Source: Pachyseris speciosa (taxonomy: Eukaryota > Cnidaria > Anthozoa > Scleractinia > Pachyseridae). Taken from it: 64,000 bases of DNA. A model generated the notes under the pieces. The model ran no database searches. It was not told where the DNA came from and worked only from the letters and a program-made list of their open reading frames with translations. Shown here one piece after another: positions 1 to 11,624 of the stretch. A program made the position numbers and the translations under genes. Every line of letters starts with the position of its first letter. Within the stretch, counting starts at the first letter, position 1. Location of the stretch: NCBI GenBank assembly GCA_016490735.1, contig JAEMWC010000156.1, forward strand, positions 686,001 to 750,000, written 5' to 3'.

Positions 1-210
1 GAAGTGAGCCAAACTTATAGAACGCTCTCTCGGGCCTCAAATCAACAAGACTCGGAGCAAAGAATTTCAACCTCGTGTTCAGTCATTCTAGATGAACTTA
101 GGATTGCCGAAACAGCAACAAGCAGGTTGATTCCTTCATGAGTATATCCTGCACATGTCCACAGCTAATCGGAAACTCTCGCATAAGGCTGCGTGAACAA
201 TCTAATATAG

Positions 211-848
211 CCATGAAATCACGGCTGATCAACAATATGAAAACACAAAAGAGTTCAGTATAGAGGAGTTGAATGTGTGGAACGTCGAGAAATTGCGAAC
301 ATATATTTGAAAAATCGTGGAATTCATTGCCGGTGATACTCGTAAACGCGAGAAGGTAACAAAAGTTTTCTGTGCTTGCCGATTCTCGCTGGTTTGGGGT
401 AGTCTGGTATGTTATTATACTCAACATCACTGACGTGTCCGCTTTCAAAGAGATTCTTCTCTTCTTTCGAGGATTTTCAGTCATTTTTTGACAGGTAAGC
501 TTCTAGACCGGTCATCCTCGAGTCATATCATCAGGGAAATAATAACTTCCCTTTACCCAATTTCCCAGGTTCTCCGGGAAAGGAAGCGCGATGCCGTCGA
601 TTAAGTTTTTCCTTACTTTCTTCTTGCAGCAATTTAGGCGACTTCTTGTTGTTTAGTGCTACACAGAGGTAAATGTAGCCGGGAAGCATAGAAAACTTTG
701 TTACAAACTCGCGTTTACGAGTATCACCGGCAATGAATTCCACGATTTTTCAAATATATGTTCGCAATTTCTCGACGTTTCACACATTCAGCCCCTCTAT
801 ACTGAACTCTTTTGTGTTTTCATCTGGTTGATCAGCCATGACTTACCG
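211..848. repeat. Foldback (inverted-repeat) element
   Basis: Two arms of about 160 bp, at 211-375 and 686-848, are near-perfect reverse complements around a loop of about 310 bp. The left arm holds 'ggaattcattgccggtgat' and the right arm holds its complement 'atcaccggcaatgaattcc'. Open frames on both strands here are by-products of the repeat. A foldback or MITE-type non-autonomous DNA transposon is the likely origin. No coding capacity is seen. Confidence 0.7.
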
Positions 849-1082
849 TTGAACCAAAAAAGTAAACAGCTTTATCGGACAACTTTGTTTGCCCCCCTGG
901 GAATCCCATAAATTCTGTAAATTTAAGTTATTCAAAATGGTCGCCGTATCGGTAAAAAGGTCTACTTCCAAGAAATTTACTTTCAGTATCATCAAATCAT
1001 ATTTTGCTGTTCTGACAAGTTACATAACAAAGCTTCAACATGTGATAATGAATAAACGATTTTCAAATATTTGAACTGTTTG

Positions 1083-1300
1083 AACGATTATCGTAGTTAT
1101 GAACACTACTTAAGCAGCAGTGAAAATAAAGCCTGAAAAAAATTCAGCCTTGTACGGGATTCGAACCCAGACCTCTGCGATACCGGTGCAGTGCTCTATC
1201 AACTGAGCTAACAAGCCAACTCGGAGCTGGTCATCTTGTTGGTTCGTAATTCACCCGTGAAGTATGAAAATGTGATAATGAATATATCATTTCCATATAG
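1083..1300 (-). mobile_element. tRNA-derived dispersed element, copy 1
   Basis: A tRNA-like cloverleaf lies on the minus strand at about 1146-1217, with A-box 'TTAGCTCAGTTGATAGAGC' and B-box 'GGGTTCGAATCCC'. Conserved flanks include 'agtgaaaataaagcctgaa' on one side and 'gttggttcgtaat' on the other. The same head and flanks recur near 5.6 and 10.6 kb, and the flanks alone near 29.6 kb. The anticodon loop carries C instead of U at position 33, so this is better read as a SINE or MITE-like repeat than as a working tRNA gene. Confidence 0.7.
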
Positions 1301-1394
1301 TTGAACTGCTTTAGTGCGGATTAACAGTCCAAAATCTTCTATGCAATACTTTGGAATGTACCGGTACTGGGTAAAACGTACTTAGTTTTTCCAG

Positions 1395-3043
1395 GTTACT
1401 TGGACAACCCAGAAGCCACCGCGCGGACAACTGATACTGACGGCTGGCTTTACACAGGAGACATTGCACATTACGACGAAGATGAATATTTCTTTATCGT
1501 CGGTCGTCTGAAAGAACTTATAAAGTACAAGGGATTTCAGGTAACCATTTATATTTCATTATAGCTCTGGGGTAAAAAACTAACAGTTAGCTAAAGAAAA
1601 GGTTAACCTCTCGGAGTCTTTGAGTGCGTAACTAGAGGTACACAAGATGGACAGACTCGTATAAACATAAATATAAAAACCCCCTCATAAGACTAGGTAC
1701 GCAGTCAAATGCCCTCGTGTGGGTGGAGTGGAGAGAATTGATCTATAAATCACTCGGATGGACTATGAATGCATGTTTTTTTTTCTAATTACCTCTTTAA
1801 GCTATCTCTGGCATTATGCGAAATACAGTCGAACCTCCGGTTGCGACCACCTCTCCTCAGCGACCAGTTTTCCAGCATACCAAAAGTTTCCAAGTCAAAT
1901 CACTATATTTGGAACCTCTTGTAAGAGACCACCTTTCGTAAGCGACCAACTCTCCCCAGCGACCAGTTTTTCAAACTACCAAGAGTTTCCAAGTCAAATC
2001 ACTATATTTGGAACCTCTTGTAAGCGACCACCTCTCGTAAGAGACTTCGACCAATTTTAGACGTAAAAGTTTGAAATTTTCCTTTGTTTTTAACCTCCCG
2101 TAAGCGACCACTTACAGACAATAGAGTCGAAATTGGATAATAAGTTGTTGTAACATTATCGAATTCCTGGGTAGTACAAGCGACAGAAATTTCTCAATGC
2201 TTCAGCTTTAGTAGACGTTCTTCGTTCATTTGTTAATGTACAGTGTCTAAAACTACAACCTAAGGGACACACACCGTCTCTCCACATTTTTCACTTGAAC
2301 ACCTCGCGCGACAACCAACGCAAAAAGTACGGAGTCTTCTGAGCTCTATAGGTCTTGTGTCTTTTGCGCTTGTTTAACATGTCAATCACAAGTAACTAAG
2401 GGCTGTCAAATGTAAAGTTAGCAATCCAATCCTTATTACTGCATGCCGGAGTTCAGTTCACCATTAAAGATTCAATTTGTAACTATCGTGAGAATTGTTC
2501 CGTTAGCCTTATTAGTTTATCAGAAGAGAACCATGATACTCTTACTGTTAAAACTTATTAGATGGGTTTAGATGGACATTGGCGCATGGGGTGAGTCTCT
2601 GTAGTTGCCATATGCTAATGCGGCAAAATTTTGACGCAATATGGTCTAAGCTCTCGTAAGCGACCACCTCCAGTAAGCGACCACCTAGGCTTGACATTTT
2701 GGGTGGTCGCTTACGGGAGGTTCGAGTGTATGCTTGACTTTACTCAAATCCCTTCCTCTATTTCCAGGTTCCTCCCGCCGAACTCGAAGCATTGTTAATT
2801 TCTCACCCGAACATCCATGACGCGGCAGTGATCGGTGTTCCCGATCTTGAAGCCGGAGAGCTGCCGAAGGCTTTCGTGGTTCGTTGTGGAAACGTGACGG
2901 AAGAAGAGATACAGGAATTTGTTACGAAAAAAGTGCCTCCACAGAAAAAGCTGAGGGGTGGAGTGGAGTTTGTCGAGCAGATCCCCAAATCAGCTAGTGG
3001 AAAAATACTGCGTCGTCTTCTCAGGGAAAAAGAAAAGCGTTAA
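1395..3043 (+). CDS. 4-coumarate-CoA-ligase-like acyl-CoA synthetase, locus A (last two exons; 5' end outside window)
   Basis: Two exons are visible: 1395-1540 (after 'ttttccag', before 'gtaacc') and 2768-3043, ending in TAA. They encode the C-terminal lid of an ANL-superfamily adenylating enzyme. The first has the hinge region ([15 protein letters not shown], then [14 protein letters not shown]), the second PPAELEALL and the conserved SASGKILRR with the catalytic lysine. Such enzymes activate carboxylic acids with ATP and CoA; the substrate cannot be read from sequence. The 146-nt exon has the same size and phase as exon 6 of the complete paralogue at 21.8-27.8 kb. The C terminus is KEKR, with no SKL-type peroxisomal signal. 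A poly(A) signal AATAAA is at 3269-3274. The intron carries a MITE (1826-2728). The homologue of the preceding 82-nt exon is not seen in 1-1394, so the rest is probably beyond the left edge; a decayed fragment is possible. Confidence 0.85.
1826..2728. mobile_element. Tc1/mariner-Tigger-like MITE with TA target duplication
   Basis: The left end reads TA|CAGTCGAACCTCC and the right end, reverse-complemented, reads TA|CACTCGAACCTCCCG. The TA dinucleotides are at 1824-1825 and 2729-2730. Subterminal 'taagcgaccac' motifs repeat many times on both sides. There is no transposase frame. CAGT-type termini and a TA duplication fit the pogo/Tigger-like group. A partial relative lies at 16.69-16.89 kb. 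Confidence 0.75.
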
Positions 3044-3507
3044 AAAATAATCTTTGTTGCCGGTTGCATTGGCATCGTAGATGGGGGTTGTATGCGTAGG
3101 GATTTAGATAGGATGTGATCTCTTTAAAAGCATCGTTACTTTTACTTTTGTACCAGTCGTTATGTTCAAAATATGCGCCATTTTCAAAGAATATTTTAAT
3201 CCATCAAAAACGTATTGAAACAGCAGCGACCTTGAAGTATACTGCGTCCACAGGAACCGCTACGTACAAATAAAACTTGCTCTTTACTCCATATTGTTTT
3301 GTGTCATTGTCGTGTTTTCACTTTCCACCTCCTCTCCTGTCTCTACTCACTTCTTTGTTAAAGAGTGGGGGTCTCCAATTTGTCTTTAAAGGGTCAACTA
3401 ACGAGGGAATGAAGGTAATTGTCTTAGCATACCTATGTTGAAACTTGTTTTCAAATTTGTTCCCAGTTTATTATTATCATTATTATTATCATTATATCTA
3501 ATAATCT

Positions 3508-3510
3508 CAG

Positions 3511-3567
<57 letters not shown>

Positions 3568-3862
3568 GGACTCTCTCCAGTTTTCTGGTGTACACGTTCT
3601 TCTGGGTATTCTTAGTCATGTCTCAGCAACTCCCCGCAGACATAACACTTTTTGCAACAGGTGGGCAGTTCCGAGGATGGCCGACAACTGTACACTTCCA
3701 AAGATGTCAGGTAGATCTAGCTTCCCATATTATTATTATTGTTGTTGTTGTTGTTGTTTTGATGAACCACACGATGTGTTTTTTAGGATCATCAAAGCTA
3801 TATCTTATTTCGTGCTGCTACGAAGCCTTGGTATTATTATTGTTATTATTATTATTATTATT
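3508..3862. repeat. (TTA)n and (TTG)n microsatellites in a dispersed repeat
   Basis: A pure TTA run of about 60 bp (3508-3568) and shorter TTA/TTG runs (3729-3758, 3829-3862) flank about 160 bp of dispersed sequence. The poly-Tyr and poly-Ile/Val frames here come from the microsatellites and are not genes. Confidence 0.8.
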
Positions 3863-4429
3863 TATTCCGTATTCTCCTTTATCAACTTAGCTATTCTTCA
3901 GTTGTAGAAAACATTTCAAATTAGGTTAGTGATCTAGAAACACTGTCCAGTTTCATTCGTTCCAACTTCCTTCATTTCCCTTCCTTTCTACGAGATGTAA
4001 TCATCTCCGTTCCCAGAGCTTTCCCCTTGGAAATGAGGCTGGAGATGTGATGCACCTTAGGAGTTACGACGATTTGGTGAAAGCGAATCAGGTCGCTTCT
4101 GTCATTAATACCGAAATGTCTCTTTTATAGTAAGAGTGCACTTATTGGCAAGTGAGACTTTTTACGACCTCCCCTCAGTTAAATAAAATTTTCTCAACTT
4201 TCCTATAGGGGAATCCTTGTTTACAATGTTTGCCTCATTAGCATGAACAATTCAGTTTATGATGTAGCTACAAATAAATCAGTTCTGAATATTGAAAGAT
4301 CATAGTATGAATAACCCTGCCAATGAGTGTGAGCCTCATGTATTGAATACTTTCTGTGCTACGCGAGTTTAAAAACTCAAAATTTTGCAAAGAATGTATG
4401 AGCTCATTAGTGCTTTTGCCACCCAGAAA

Positions 4430-4985
4430 TTGGATACGGGATGAGGTGGGGACTTTGATCGACATCTCCTGCCCCGGGTGGGGAATTTTGACAACTTGAA
4501 GAGAATGATGACCCCAGGGTAGGGAAATCTGATCAAACTTGAAATCTGAAGAAATATTAATAAAAGACCATTTCCCGGGCTTGGACTTTGCCATGGTATA
4601 ATACACGCTGCGATACTGCCTTCTTGAAACTGGTCGACAAAGCAGAGCCTGGATACGACTCGTACGAGTGACTTTGCCTTCATGGAATTACCCAGAAGTC
4701 CCCGTGAAGCACGGACAAGATGGAGAAAAGAAAGGTAATGACAATTTGCCCAATCTATTGTTACCGATAAACCATCGGTTTCTTCCAGTGTTCTTTCATT
4801 CCCGTTATTAAAAGAAAAAAAGTGTGATTTTTTTACGTGGATTGTGTTTCAGTTAAGAGGTCAACCTCTTGGATCTCAATCCCTACAATAGGGAACTTTG
4901 AACTTGAAACTTTACCCAAGGGTGGGGAGGTTTGACACAAAATTTGCGTTTCAGATCAAAGTCCCCAACCCATCACGTATAATAA
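4430..4985. mobile_element. TIR-bearing non-autonomous element, copy 1
   Basis: The ends form an inverted repeat: 'gggatgaggtggggactttg' on the left and 'caaagtccccaacccatc' on the right. The interior holds further partly complementary segments. A second copy in the opposite orientation lies at 29858-30495 and shares the interior, for example 'accatttcccgggcttggac' against 'gtccaagctcgggaaatggt'. No transposase is encoded. Confidence 0.65.
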
Positions 4986-5168
4986 ATGCACATTGTCACA
5001 TCGTCTTCTTGTCGATACATGAAACATTAATTTTTATTTCCTACTTTGAAGCTCTCATATCTTCAGAAAAAAGTGCTCCTTATTTGCTTCAAATCTTAGG
5101 TTTGATTGAAAGGCATCGGACATCTCGGCAATACTGTGCTAGGACGAGAAATTTCAAAATTTTCAGAC

Positions 5169-6862
5169 ATGGCTGTCGTTCGAAGCAAATGGCCCGACAC
5201 CAACATCCCCGAAAATTTAATGTGGACTCAGTTCATTTTCCAGAAATTTGATGAGTATGGAGACAGACAAGCTATTGCACATAAGCAACAATTTATTCTT
5301 TTGCTACACATTATCATTTGATTGTGTTAAGTGGCCTCCACACGAAGAACAAACGTTGGGCAACTCTTGAGTTGACACGTCAAACGCACGTCGTAGCAAC
5401 ACAGGCCAATACTCACAACTATGGCGTCCGTAGTGCAATGGCACGTGACGGAGGGTTGCCGTTGCAGCGTCATACTTGCTACTGTGAAAGCCTGTTCACA
5501 TGGAGGTTAGGTGACCCTCTTAGAAGGGTCACCCTTCCCTATTGTACTTATTTGGTTTCGTTTACATAATTGATAGGGTCACCGTAACTGGGATGGTCAT
5601 TTACATATTCATTCCTTAATCTGCAGTTCAAATATATGATTTTCATATATTCATTCTCATATATTCACCACTCATGGGTATATTACGAACCAAAAATACG
5701 GCCAGCTCCCAGATGGCTTATTAGCTCAGTCCGTAGAGCGCTGCACCGGTATCGCAGAGGTCGTGGGTTCGAATCCCGTACAAGCGTGAACTTTTTTCAG
5801 TCTGTATTTTCACTACCGCTTAAGTAGTGTTCATAACTGCGATGATCATTTGCATATTCATACTTGCTACTGTTTTATATTCTTGTCCAGAGAAAAATCT
5901 GAAAACGATGGAAAACTGTATGTTGCCAGAAATTCCGCCTCCCATGGCGCGTACAATACGCTTGTGCAAGTCTGGGTAGTTTTGTATTTCTTCGATGAAC
6001 TGAAAAGTCCTGGTCCTTTCACGGTCGGACAGTCGCACCATCTCGTGCGCCATTTTGTGAATTGTTTTGCTAATCACTTGAAGAGAGCGCCGATTTTGAT
6101 TGGTTAAAAGTGAAAGGAAAAAAAACACGTTAACACGTCAAATGCAAGTTTGCCAACACCTTTAAAATTTGGCGAGAATAGAGGCATGTTCCCATCTGTC
6201 GCCAATAGTTTTCCAACATGTTGTTACCTCGTTCACACGCAAAAACTTGAGTTTGCCAATACGAGTTGCCTAACGTTTGTTAGTTGAGTAAAGGTCAAAT
6301 TCTGAGTCTAAATGTAGCGCTTTTAACACTTGTTACAAAAATCTTCAGCATGCAGTTAACGGTTGTATCCATTAAACAACTAACTACTTCCTATATAAAA
6401 CTGCCTCGTTTATCATGCCTGAGCGCTTACTGCGGAATTTTATCCATTTCAGGTCGATGCTGTGTCCGGACGATTCCTCACCTTCAGTCAGCTTAAAGAC
6501 CAAACATATCGCTTCAGCTCTGCTCTGGCAAAAAGAGGCTTTAAAAGGGGTGACGTCATGGCCATGTATCTTCCAAATGTCATAGAGTATCCCATTATCC
6601 TCTATGGCGCCGCAAACGTGGGTGGAATAATCATAACTCTCAACCCTCATTGTTCTCGTGAGGAACTGAAAATCTCACGGGCAAGTTATCTCGTCACCAC
6701 TCCGCCGCCGGCGGAGAAGGCTTTCAATGCTGGCGTGTTGGAAGGAATTCGTTTCGTGTTTGTGATTGGACAGGCAAAAAACTGCGAGTCCATTTCTGAT
6801 CTTCTATCCGACGATGGAAGTGCATTCCCAGACGATGTGAAAATTGACCTAAAGGAAGATGT
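5169..6862 (+). pseudogene. 4CL-like acyl-CoA synthetase, locus B (truncated pseudogene)
   Basis: Exon 1 starts at ATG 5169 (MAVVRSKWPDTNIPEN, then FDEYGDRQAIA) and exon 2 at 6453 after 'tttcag' (VDAVSGRFLTFSQLKD, then YLPNVIEYPIILYGA and TLNP). Together they match the N-terminal half of an ANL ligase and align with exons 1-2 of the complete copy at 21.8 kb. Two lesions are visible. At the expected phase-0 end of exon 1 (about 5279) the sequence reads 'gcacataagc', with no GT donor. In exon 2, coding stops at KEDV (about 6862) at a T-run followed by retroposon-like sequence, so the P-loop-like motif (YSSGTTG) and the whole C-terminal lid are missing. No later exons follow. It could still give a short transcript, but it cannot encode an active ligase as read here. 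Confidence 0.75.
5600..5870 (+). mobile_element. tRNA-derived dispersed element, copy 2
   Basis: A tRNA-like unit of about 72 nt at 5715-5786 has A-box 'TTAGCTCAGTCCGTAGAGC', loop 'CACCGGTATCG' and B-box 'GGGTTCGAATCCC'. It is flanked upstream by 'atatgattttcatatattca' and downstream by 'ctgtattttcactaccgctt' and 'agtgttcataactgcgatga'. The flanks match copies at 1.1, 10.6 and 29.6 kb. Confidence 0.7.
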
Positions 6863-6990
6863 TTTTTTTTTTTATGTAGGTTGTAGGTTTAGTTTTTATT
6901 TTTACCTCTGTTTAGTATCTGTTTGTAGGCTGTAACCAAATCTGTAACAATTATCTTTGTAATTTGATGAATAAAAGTATTAAAAAAAAC
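6863..6990 (+). mobile_element. Retroposon 3'-end-like insertion with poly(A)
   Basis: Immediately after the interrupted coding exon of locus B comes a T-run, then 'taggttgtaggtttag', 'ctgtaaccaaatctgtaac', an AATAAA signal and a run of A at about 6980-6988. This looks like the 3' end of a LINE or a processed insertion on the + strand. The family is not identified. Confidence 0.45.
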
Positions 6991-7078
6991 TTACTGTCAA
7001 AATATTTCTTATGTCCGCCATCTTGTTTGTTGTGCTTAGCGGCCGCTCAATACATAGCCCACTGACTATTCCGCTTAA

Positions 7079-7735
7079 GGGGGGACTAACTTAACTACAA
7101 AATGAGCTAACATTGTTGCTATGGAAAGTTCCCAACCCTCATATCTTGGAAACCCTAACTTGCACAGGTAAGCTGTCTGGCTATGTTTTTATAATCAAAA
7201 AGGTTTACAAGATTTTCGAGTCACAACCATATTTGGTAAGTCACGTGACCAGAACAGAAAAAGGCCTAAAACTTGAGTGGCGTACACGTCTGGATATCGA
7301 AAATGGTGCCAATGGTTAACGATCGCCAAGGTGCAAAACTCTACGTAGCGATGTTTGGAAATTCGCGTTTTTGTGAGATTTATGACGTCATAAGCACGCA
7401 AATTCATACCATTTCGTCGTTATCATTGCAGTTATGTACGTTAACAACAATTGCTTACGTAGGCTTGTAAAGAAGGCTGGAATATCTCCGATTGGCAAAA
7501 AAAATCGGAACTTCACATAATTTTCTCCAAGTTTTAGGGATTTTTCTCTCTAAGGCGCGGTTGGGGCCTGGGGCAAGTTACACATGCGCAATAGCAATTA
7601 ATAATTTTACATGTTCAACTCTTCGCACGTCTCACCAATATAGTGGCAAAAACACCGAAAAACCGTGTTTTACAAATACAATCCGTAAAAATCCCTTGGC
7701 AACAACGCTAAGTCTGTAGTTAAGTTAGTCCCCCC
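7079..7735. mobile_element. TTAA-flanked non-autonomous DNA transposon
   Basis: Inverted termini GGGGGGACTAACTTAACTAC (from 7079) and its complement (ending at 7735) are flanked on both sides by TTAA (7075-7078 and 7736-7739). A TTAA target duplication is the hallmark of piggyBac-type elements, although the terminal bases here are not the usual CCC. There is no transposase frame. The element is about 657 bp long. Confidence 0.65.
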
Positions 7736-7737
7736 TT

Positions 7738-7866
7738 AAGCCTGGTTTTCGCAAAAAGTGCTTATGCTTATGCTTGCGTTAAGCCCGTTTTCACAGTGAA
7801 ATAAGTGCTCTTGTGCTTGCGCTTATGCTTGCGCTTGTGCATGCGTCGCTGGTGAAAACCAGGCTT
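7738..7866. mobile_element. Short palindromic MITE
   Basis: The ends 'aagcctggttttcgc' and 'ggtgaaaaccaggctt' form inverted termini. The interior is made of repeated 'gcttatgcttgcg' motifs. It directly abuts the TTAA element to the left. Confidence 0.55.
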
Positions 7867-8104
7867 TAGGTGAGTTGCATGTAAAGGCAGGCTATGTTTT
7901 AACCCTCCTAGCTGGATAGCCCGGTAAGCCGGCGCACCCTGCTTCCATGTAAACAGGGGCTTAGCATGGCTGAAGTTGAAGGTTGTTTTCAAATTTCTTC
8001 CAAGTGTGTTGTTGTTGTTGTATTTATTTATTTATTTATTTATTCGCATATTTACTTTTTAGCTGTTCTTCAGTTGTGAGAAAACATTTCAAGTTAGGGT
8101 AGCA

Positions 8105-8290
8105 GGGTCCGCGCAGCAAGTTTGCCACTAGGGGGTGCTCACTTCGAACGCGTTAGCGTGAGTCAACTAGGGGGCCCGGGCGCATGCTTCTCCGGAGAAT
8201 TTTTAAAAATGGCTAGAAATGCATTTAAAACTAACATGGTGGGGTGAAACTTGTGTAGTTTCAGCAACAAAAAGTTTTTTTTAAAACAAG
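8105..8290 (+). repeat. Dispersed repeat, copy 1 (second copy at 61.2 kb)
   Basis: The sequence from 'agggtccgcg' through 'cacttcgaacgcgt' to 'tttcagcaacaaa' recurs at 61201-61410 in the same orientation. No coding capacity or clear termini are seen. A related C/G-rich tail ('ccctgcacggt') also appears at about 8450 and 13460. Confidence 0.55.
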
Positions 8291-8929
8291 AATTTATTAC
8301 CTTTTCGATTAACTAATTATAACTGGCAATTAGTAACGTATCCACAAAGCTCAACTCAACATACGAATGCCCTCGAGACATTGTACTGTTGAAAAGTGGA
8401 GGAGGTGTGGGGTGGGGGCTAAAGCTAAAGCCCCCCCCCCCCCCCTCCCCCTGCACGGTGCCTGGGTAGTCATCTTAAAACATCAACTTGCTGGCAATCA
8501 CCTATAAGTAGTGCGCGAGAAAGATTTCGCCTGGTTTAAAAATAACAAAACTTAGCCGAAATTTCGCTTTCTGTTATGGCACAGTGCCTGCGCTTCTGTA
8601 CATCTGCCCTTTGCGGATGATTCAATTAGAATTAGAAATCGAATTGCTGCGAACGGCAAATTCGCAAGCTATATCAGAGGACTTCCAAGGGGTAGAAGCA
8701 ACAAGCGACATGGCTCCGAAAATAGGCGACAATCTTCTCCCAAAACACCGACAACCGACAGAAATTGGCAGAATACGCTCGACAGTTTGCGACAGCGACA
8801 ATTCACTATCCATTCCTCTTTGCTTTCTTTGCAACAGCGACATTTTTCCTTAACGAAACAAACGACAGACAGAGTCATAAACGAGCGACAAAGCGACATG
8901 AGACCAACCCTTGGGGGGCCTCTCTAGTG

Positions 8930-9150
8930 TATGCCGGTTGAAACTTAACAGATTTCACCGGCTAGTCTGAAAGAAAAGTATGGATGCTGAAATCAACAGA
9001 TTTCACCGGTTATTGAGAAAGAAAGGCTTGGTGGTAAACCTAAACAGATTTCTGTGATTAGTGAGAAAGAAAAGCACGGTGGTTACATGTAAAGCCAAAC
9101 AGATTTGGGTGGTTGCTGAGTCAGAAAGAAAAGTATACAAGTGAAAAAAT
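8930..9150 (+). repeat. Minisatellite, unit about 60 bp (about four units)
   Basis: Imperfect tandem copies of a unit containing 'aacagatttcaccgg' followed by 'gagaaagaaaag' and 'ggtggt'. The same unit reappears, more degenerate, at about 10320-10500. Nothing else is recognised between 9150 and 10320. Confidence 0.65.
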
Positions 9151-10319
9151 ACAAGTTACAAGCTGCTCAAGCAGTTTAAGGCCTGGGTTTCAAAATCTGT
9201 TCAGAAATATGTTTGATCGCAAATTAACTTTCTTCAGATTGCCTAGAACGGGATGAAACTTTCCCTGAAGAAAAATCTTGTTGTCCTCTTTTGCTTTAAC
9301 GTATAATTTTGATCACGTGACCAGTAACTTGATCAAAATATGAAAAAGTCTTAAATTATCGAATTGCTGGCGGATTTTATGTTCACAGATTAATAAATCA
9401 GTGTTTCCAAAGCTGGGTTGATGGGTAGTCGGCAATCCTTTGAAAGAAAATTGAACAGAGGTGAGAAGCAATTTCACACGAAGTGGGCCACCTTAAGTAT
9501 TCGAGCGAGTGGTGGCAATTCACGGAGTGAAGTTGTGTCTTCAGTCTTTTTGTGAGTAGATTCCGGACCTGGCATGCCAATTTTGGCGAGTTTTGACATG
9601 TAAATAATGCAACCGGTGCAATATTTTGTCAGCAGGACCGGGTGGCGCGACACTTAAAAAAACACGTACGTAAAATTGAAATTGGCAGACTTCCATGCTT
9701 CTGTTAGGTACGAATATCCCAGAATTCCTTTGGGTCACAAACGTGAAAATTACAGACAGTGAGAGCAACTGAAATCAAATAGCATTAATCATGTCGCGCT
9801 AAAGAAGTGAGACGGAAAAAGTGGAACGAATTGCAAGAAGTGGAGTCGAAGTTTGCTGCAAATATAGACTTTTCGCTTCAAGAGGAATTTTTGTATTAAA
9901 AACTTCAAGACAAGGTAGCGTATTTTTTGTGCTGTCCGAGGGCGTTTTTAAGTTTTCCAACAGAATAAATGCTCATATTCGATGAAAATTGGGAGTTTTG
10001 GTCAGTTGACGGGGTGATCAAGTCTAAACAACTGATCATTTGGCAAAATAATGGCTTATTTCAACCTTAGTCCGGAATTTGAGAAAGCTGTCGATTTTCA
10101 AAGCATCGATCCATTTCGAACGATCTAGCTATATTTGGTAAACCAGTCAGCAAAGGGTTAAACTGCTTGAGTGTGTAATTTCACACAGGCGTAAGCATAA
10201 TTTTTCAGGTTCCAGTAGGAGGCAAGACATTGAAAAAATAATAACAAATAAATATGAAAGAAGAGTTTTGTTTTGATATTGCCTCGAGATCGGTGGCAAT
10301 TTTCGTCTGGCTACGGCCC

Positions 10320-10500
10320 TTCTGTAGCTTTCTGAGGTGGTGACGGATTTCTGTCGTCATTGAGAAATAAAAGTTTGGCGGTTTAGTAAAACCCAAAAGA
10401 TTTCAACCAAACAGATTTCGGTAGTTAGTATAAGAAAGAAAAGCCAGTATCGTGGTTAAAACTCAACAGATTTCGATGCAGTAGTGAGGAAGGAAAGTGT
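10320..10500 (+). repeat. Second block of the ~60-bp minisatellite
   Basis: Three degenerate units carry 'aacagatttcgg' or 'aacagatttcgatg' followed by 'aagaaagaaaag' or 'gaggaaggaaag', matching the block at 8930-9150. Confidence 0.5.
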
Positions 10501-10760
10501 GGATATGCGAGTGATCTTCGCAGCTATGAACAATGCTGAAGCAGTAGTGAAAATAATCAAAGCTAAAAAACAATATTTTATGAAAAGATTCTTTATCCCC
10601 AGCTTAAATATGACGATTTTCACATATTTCAGGCTCATTTATTCATCACGCACGGGTTTATTACGAACCAACAAAATGACCAGCTCCCAGATGGCTTGTT
10701 AGCTCAGCTGGTAGAGCACTGCAACAGTATCGCAGAGGTCGTGGGTTGGCGTAACTGCTT
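10500..10760 (+). mobile_element. tRNA-derived dispersed element, copy 3 (degenerate)
   Basis: The element begins with 'gcagctatgaacaatgctga' and 'gtagtgaaaata', passes through 'gggtttattacgaacca', and ends in a tRNA-like head 'GGCTTGTTAGCTCAGCTGG'. The B-box is broken ('GTGGGTTGGCG'). It is colinear with copies 1 and 2. Confidence 0.6.
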
Positions 10761-10999
10761 GTCACGTTTGTCAAAGATCGACGTTTGCAAGTGAATTACT
10801 GGTAAGTAAAGTAAGATTACCAAAGACTACTACTCAAGGATAATCGTTAGCCTGTTAGATTATAAATGTATTATGGAATCTTGAATTAAACTTGGAGTTT
10901 TCATCCCGCATTGCCTGAGCTTTACCTTACAACAACACAGTGGAAGATGTACTGATTTTGATCATTTCCTAATCGGTGGCAATCTCGCCGCCGATCGAT

Positions 11000-11215
11000 A
11001 TTTAAGCAATATACCACATGTTTCTATGGTTTATAGGCTGATAAACCACCCAAGTGGTTTATCAACCTATAAACCATAAAAACGAGTGGTATATTGCTGT
11101 TATATAATAATTCAGAAGACGAGCGAAATTTACATGAGTTTACTGGCACAATAACCCATATAGCTGATTGACCAATCAGAGCGCGCGCGTTGATTTTGTT
11201 ATTATATAAAAAGTA
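11000..11215. mobile_element. Hairpin MITE (related copy at 52.4-52.7 kb)
   Basis: A palindrome is centred near 11050: 'ggtttataggctgataaacc' pairs with 'ggtttatcaacctataaacc'. Next come 'gttatataataattcagaag', 'caatcagagcgcgcgcgtt' and 'ttattatataaaa'. The same components lie in reverse orientation at 52440-52740. Confidence 0.65.
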
Positions 11216-11624
11216 ATATCAGATCATACTGATATTTTTTCCTTAAAATATTTTTGAGTTTATTCCTCACTTAACGCGACCCAAAGTGCCAATATCATTG
11301 CATTTGGAAGTAATTTTACTGAGATTATTTCAGGCGAAAATTTACCGCCGAGGGCACTCATGGGTGGTAGAGCGAGGAATGAAACCCCGATACTCCATTC
11401 AAAGGATACTTAACTTTTTCGTGCATACACTCATCAACCAACAAATCACTGCAAAGAGACCAATATTGTAATGAGTCCTTTTTATTTCCTATGTAATCAC
11501 TTACGTCAACATTTATAATTTCCTAGACTTGCTTTGACAGGTTTATTGCAGTTTGATCATCAGATCTTCAACAATTAGCTTTGCGCCTTTCCGTTTCCTC
11601 GACAACTTCAAAGATTTGCACAAG

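Noticed and set aside
98..743. Minus-strand frames of 128 and 70 codons at the left edge
   Set aside because: They lie in the arms and loop of a foldback repeat and show no family features.
1146..1217. Functional tRNA gene
   Set aside because: The cloverleaf is recognisable, but U33 is C and the same head recurs with conserved flanks elsewhere, so it is a dispersed repeat.
3435..3907. 151- and 113-codon frames with Tyr and Ile runs
   Set aside because: They are driven by TTA/TTG microsatellites.
5820..6128. 102-codon minus-strand frame near the ligase pseudogene
   Set aside because: It overlaps the tRNA-derived repeat flank and has no recognisable motif; it has low coding potential by eye.
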